A DNA stretch of 23,158 nucleotides, taken from the NCBI GenBank assembly GCA_003640385.1, contig RCAB01000736.1, forward strand, positions 1 to 23,158, written 5' to 3'. The first letter of the stretch is position 1. The number at the start of each line of letters is the position of its first letter. This DNA is from Setaria digitata (taxonomy: Eukaryota > Nematoda > Chromadorea > Rhabditida > Setariidae). The notes below the pieces were generated by a model that saw only the letters and a list, made by a program, of their open reading frames with translations, did not search any database and was not told where the DNA came from. A program made the position numbers and the translations under genes. Positions 19,601 through 23,158 of this stretch are shown here, one piece after another.

Positions 19601-21588
19601 TTATATTTATTTTTTGGGACAATTTTGCCTAATTTGTTAAGATTTCAGAAGAGAATTTTCGACAGTTATTCCAAATGTCCCTTTAATTCGTATTAATATA
19701 AATAAAAAAAAAAAAAAAAAAAAAAAAACGAGAGAAATAACGCTGTTCTACAATACTCAATTAAATAATAAAAAATATAAGGAATTTCTATTGAAAAACG
19801 AGAAAAGGTCCTTTTATTTCCTAAATTAACTGAATTTTTAGTGGTAGAGAATCAAGAATAAAAATTATATACAGTAATTATCGTGTACCGCAAGATGACA
19901 ACAATCAATTTAAAAAGGCTAACTTAGTAACAAGACGACGATAATGAAACGGATGAATGATATAAATATATTCATTGAGTGTTAGCATAAGCAAATTCAA
20001 AATAGTTGCCAAATTTGCGAAACGTAAAATTAAAAGAGCAAATTGATCAGCCTTCATAAAATACATCGATGTACTGATACCTAAGGGTAATAATTTTAAT
20101 GCCCATATTACAGAACATACACCTGAAAATGATGCTACACATTTTATTGTATTAAAAAAATTAATTTAATCATAAAAGAGAAAAGCAGTTAATTATAATA
20201 ATTGTCACAGACAATAATAGGCCTATATATTTTAATTGGTATTTAGCACAAGTTTTAGGAAAGAAAATGAAAAGAAAAAAGTAAATTAAGAAGTTTCTAA
20301 AAGTGATCATTATTATTAGTGTCAACAATTTTCAATCATCTTCTACTTACAAGTTTTGCCTGAAATGTACAATAATTGAAACAAATTAAAACAAAAAATT
20401 TCATCGCGAATTCTGTAAAGTGAGTTTTTCATTTTTTTTTTTTTTGGTTAATATCAAAGGTAAATTTATGAATGGTAAAAAGCAGAATTATTAAGTGACT
20501 AATTAATTTTCACAAACTTTTTTAAATCAATTGCATTATAATTCTGATTGATTTGATGAAAGAATTAACCATTAAGAAGACCTACAGCACTAAAATAAAT
20601 AATATTTTTAAAAAATTTCCCAACCTAAACTTAAATTTGTAAAAAACTGTAATGAAATTTCCAAACTATTAATTTTTGTCTTTTATTTATTATTAGTATT
20701 TTTTTCTTTATTAAATTCTATCATTATTAAAACTATGAGTTTCACCAGTCACATTCACAACTTACCACCCGCAGTAGTTATAATTATATGAAAAAGTAAA
20801 AAATTTTGCTGCGAAATTTTCCGAAACAATTTTAACCCTCGCCTAACTGACTCACGCGTTGGCACCGTATTTGGCCCAGGCTTAAATGACTGTATTTAGC
20901 CTAGACCTAAGTGTTGTTAAGTGCGTAACTTACTCTTGAGAAGATCGATAATTGCGAAATTAAATATAAGTAAGTAAAAAACACGTGACAATATATTTCG
21001 CCTCAAGCGATAAAGCGTTGCTATAATGGTAGCATTGAAAGCCATTGCACCTACACCGCAAGCAATAAATATTGTTCCAAAAATGTGTGCACCTTGTGTG
21101 GGAGGCATCCATTTGATTGCTGATAACGTCCTGATAATTATGATAATGACATAATTGTCGAAAATCTTATTGTTGTTGTTCAAAAAAAAAAGAGTGGTTG
21201 ATTGTAATTGAAAGAATAGTTGAAAAAAAGTCAAATTTGACCTTGAAAATGTGCTGCAAAGGAATAGAAAATAAATTGTAATATGAATTTTTCAAAATGT
21301 TCATCATTTATTTGCAACTAAAATTCAAACTTTGTAAAATGAAACTAAGATTAAATTTTATTTCCTAAAATATTTTAAAATTATTGGCAATATTTTTGCT
21401 AAAATCAAATTTTGTAATTCAAAAACTAGAATCAAATTCAAATGTTAATTAGAGACAAATTCTATTGATTTCAGTCTAACACATATGTATCATACAAAAA
21501 CAAACACAAATTAAAATTAGCAAAGCTGATGATTTATGAGGTTCACATACTTATTCACTGACTGATTCGAATCGTTCCAAAATTGCAT
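16681..21588 (-). CDS. Divergent rhodopsin-like seven-transmembrane receptor, 10 exons, about 390 aa
   Basis: This is a G-protein-coupled receptor of nematode type in the plasma membrane; the ligand is unknown. Exons are 21588-21551, 21130-20934, 20122-19924, 19384-19230, 18693-18622, 18380-18226, 17913-17871, 17431 to 17310 or 17303, 17031-16900 and 16732-16681. Phases agree except at the eighth/ninth junction, which needs a GC donor at 17303 or an unseen microexon. The short N-terminus carries three sequons (N5-D-S, N8-Q-S, N12-K-T). TM1 holds N45, TM2 holds D75 (FNFAIIDLL), and TM3 ends LNEYIYIIHPFHY in place of DRY. TM4 has W156, the second extracellular loop is long (about 168-234), TM5 ends with a CYSGLI tyrosine, TM6 lacks CWxP, and TM7 has NALFQPLCYF in place of NPxxY. 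The first exon is short but has a good donor (GTATGT) and matching phase. If it is wrong, translation could start at 21108. Confidence 0.85.
17575..17626. repeat. 26-bp tandem duplication
   Basis: Two adjacent copies of a 26-base unit beginning TTAAAATATCTTTAAGC lie at 17575-17600 and 17601-17626. They differ at one base (CCC against CTC). They sit in the receptor intron between the 43-nt exon and the TM6 exon. This looks like a recent local duplication. Confidence 0.85.
18622..18693 (-). CDS. 72-nt cassette exon in the receptor's second extracellular loop
   Basis: On the minus strand this block follows an acceptor (AAATTTTAG before 18693) and ends at a GTAAGA donor (exon end 18622). It enters and leaves in phase 1, so it can be included or skipped without changing frame. 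It adds 24 residues rich in Thr, Ala and Ser (starting GTTTVAATITRTASG) and creates an N-G-T sequon with the previous exon. It is part of the receptor gene above. Confidence 0.65.
19705..19728. repeat. Poly-A tract
   Basis: This is an uninterrupted A run of about 24 bases in the receptor intron between exons 3 and 4. Similar shorter runs occur at 18062-18079 and 18488-18502. No target-site duplication that would mark a retroposed copy was evident. Confidence 0.8.
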
Positions 21589-23158
21589 CGGCAATTTAGA
21601 GAGATGACTTGACAATTCAGTTTCAGATCATTGCCATTTTTTTGAAATTTGAAAAATTGCTAGCTGATCTGAAAACATAGTGAAGGTTTTTTCCTTCATA
21701 ATTTTTCTCTCATTGTTTTATATGATAAATGATTAAGCTTAATTTACTCGTCCGTCATTTAATCAATTGCATGTTGGAAAAACTTTTTGTAAAAGGTAAA
21801 ATTAAGCAGAAACAGAAAAGACTTGATGAGTAAAAATAACAAATCACAGCAAAGATTGTAATTCAACACTCAAAATCTAATACAATTACTCTAAATGAAG
21901 TGGAAATTTGATAATTCACCAAAATTTGATTATAGGCTGAAAATGAAGCGATTAATTCAAAGGGAAATACGAAGAATGGAGAAAAATAAAAATTGCAATC
22001 GAATTTAGAATAATAAAAGTTATAATAAAATACCAAAACCTTTTACGATTTTCTGCTCTAATTAGCTGTACGATTAAAATTATGAAAATGGCTTCAAAAT
22101 TTAATGATTAACTAAAATTTGCAGTAGGAAGTGTAAAAACAAACTGAAGACATAATGATTAAATTTAATAATTTAAGGGAATATTTGCTAATAGGAATTA
22201 TTAATTGATGAAAACAGATCAAAATTATTACGAAAAAAGTTAAAATAAAGGAAAAGGAACACGCGTATCTGAAATAGCTCTTTTTTAATTTCGAATTTTA
22301 AGGCTTTGAACATTCACTTTCTAATTATAGAAAGAAAACAAAATTTTAAACATTAATATAAATCTTTTACTTAAAGCAAAAAAAGTTTCAGTCTTTCACC
22401 TGTATAATAATGTGATAATTCTTAATGAGCAGTAATTTTTTTCTCTTTTCTCATTACCAAATTTAACTAAAATTTGCAACAGGAAGTGCAAAAACAAACT
22501 GAAGATATAATGATTAAATCTGACAATTTAAGGGAATGATCAATTAAATTACAAAGGAGTTCATTTTCCTCTTAATTTTCCTCCATTTTTTTTTTTTTGT
22601 TCTCATTTTTTTTTTTTCATTTAAAGGTACAGAATTCGCAGATAAATAAATACTGAATTAATTACTTTAACGAAGCCCTGCACAGACTTGGTTAGCTTTT
22701 CTTCTCTTTTTTTTCATCATTTCAAAAGTTTCAAAATATTAGGAGGAAAAAAAGAAAAGAAAAAACAAAAAACTATAATAGCGATAAAGAAAGGACAAAA
22801 ATATTCTATCAAAAATTATTGAACTGAAGGGACAAAAAAAAGGAAATTTGCTAATTAAAAATTAAAAATTTCCAACTTTTTTAGTCAAAATTATGACTTA
22901 AAAAGAAAATATTGTATAGCTAGAAAATGAATGATATCATCGATGCATCAAGTTAAGAGGCGTTGAAGAAATAAAAAAATAATTTGAATGCCTTTATTTT
23001 TAACACAGTTTTTATAACCTATTATTTAATCTTGCTAAATGAACTTTTGAAAGCGATACAAATCAATCAAATATTTCCAAAAACTGAAATAGTTTATTTG
23101 CCGCCAAAAAATTAAAATTATTTTTGTTTATTAATTAAATTTTACAATTTTTTTTTTT
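21589..23158. other. AT-rich 5' flank of the receptor gene, no supported gene
   Basis: I find no open frame of note and no exon-like block. The region has many poly-A/T runs and one diverged direct repeat (22110-22183 and 22465-22538). It should contain the receptor promoter, but I cannot point to a specific element. Confidence 0.5.
22110..22538. repeat. Diverged 74-bp direct repeat, 355 bp apart
   Basis: Copy one (22110-22183) begins AACTAAAATTTGCAGTAGGA and copy two (22465-22538) begins AACTAAAATTTGCAACAGGA. Both continue with AAGTG/TAAAAACAAACTGAAG and end AATTTAAGGGAAT. They align without gaps and differ at about eight positions, mostly transitions. The spacer is unrelated. They could be two members of a dispersed repeat family or an old local duplication. 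Confidence 0.85.

Noticed and set aside
21541..21590. TTCGAATC, which recalls a tRNA T-loop
   Set aside because: There is no cloverleaf around it. It falls in the first coding exon of the receptor gene.

Overview
This looks like a stretch of AT-rich nematode nuclear DNA. It has small introns with GT...TTTCAG borders, many poly-A/T runs and AAT microsatellite, and it encodes a Mind bomb E3 ligase and a nematode-type seven-transmembrane receptor. A parasitic clade III (filarial-like) worm is my best guess, from base composition and intron style only. There is no bacterial operon, CRISPR array, rRNA or tRNA that I can see.

Three multi-exon genes can be rebuilt with matching intron phases throughout, except for one junction. 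(1) Minus strand, 5764 to 1724: an 11-exon gene for a nuclear-looking protein of about 671 residues, with a proline-rich N-terminal half, two AT-hooks and a C-terminal module I do not recognise. (2) Plus strand, 6865 to 14327: a 14-exon gene for a 763-residue Mind bomb (mib-1 type) RING E3 ligase with REP, ankyrin, RING, coiled-coil and RING parts. The N-terminal MIB/HERC2 and ZZ modules of animal Mind bomb proteins are missing. (3) Minus strand, 21588 to 16681: a 10-exon gene for a rhodopsin-like receptor of about 390 residues with strongly altered family motifs.

Genes 1 and 2 are head to head across about 1.1 kb (5765-6864), which holds a minus-strand TATA-like box and 5' UTR splice donor and a plus-strand acceptor just upstream of the mib start. 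Genes 2 and 3 converge across about 2.35 kb (14328-16680), which holds an inverted repeat and no gene I can support. The right end (21589-23158) is AT-rich with a diverged 74-bp direct repeat, and the left end is an AAT microsatellite containing one N.

The points most worth a second look are: the missing ligand-binding end of Mind bomb, in a gene whose 5' exon has an in-frame stop just after a splice acceptor; a coding-like island inside the largest upstream mib intron (10569-10873), next to a near-perfect hairpin; the unnamed C-terminal module of the AT-hook protein; and the receptor with NEY in place of DRY, no CWxP, and a phase-symmetric cassette exon in its second extracellular loop.
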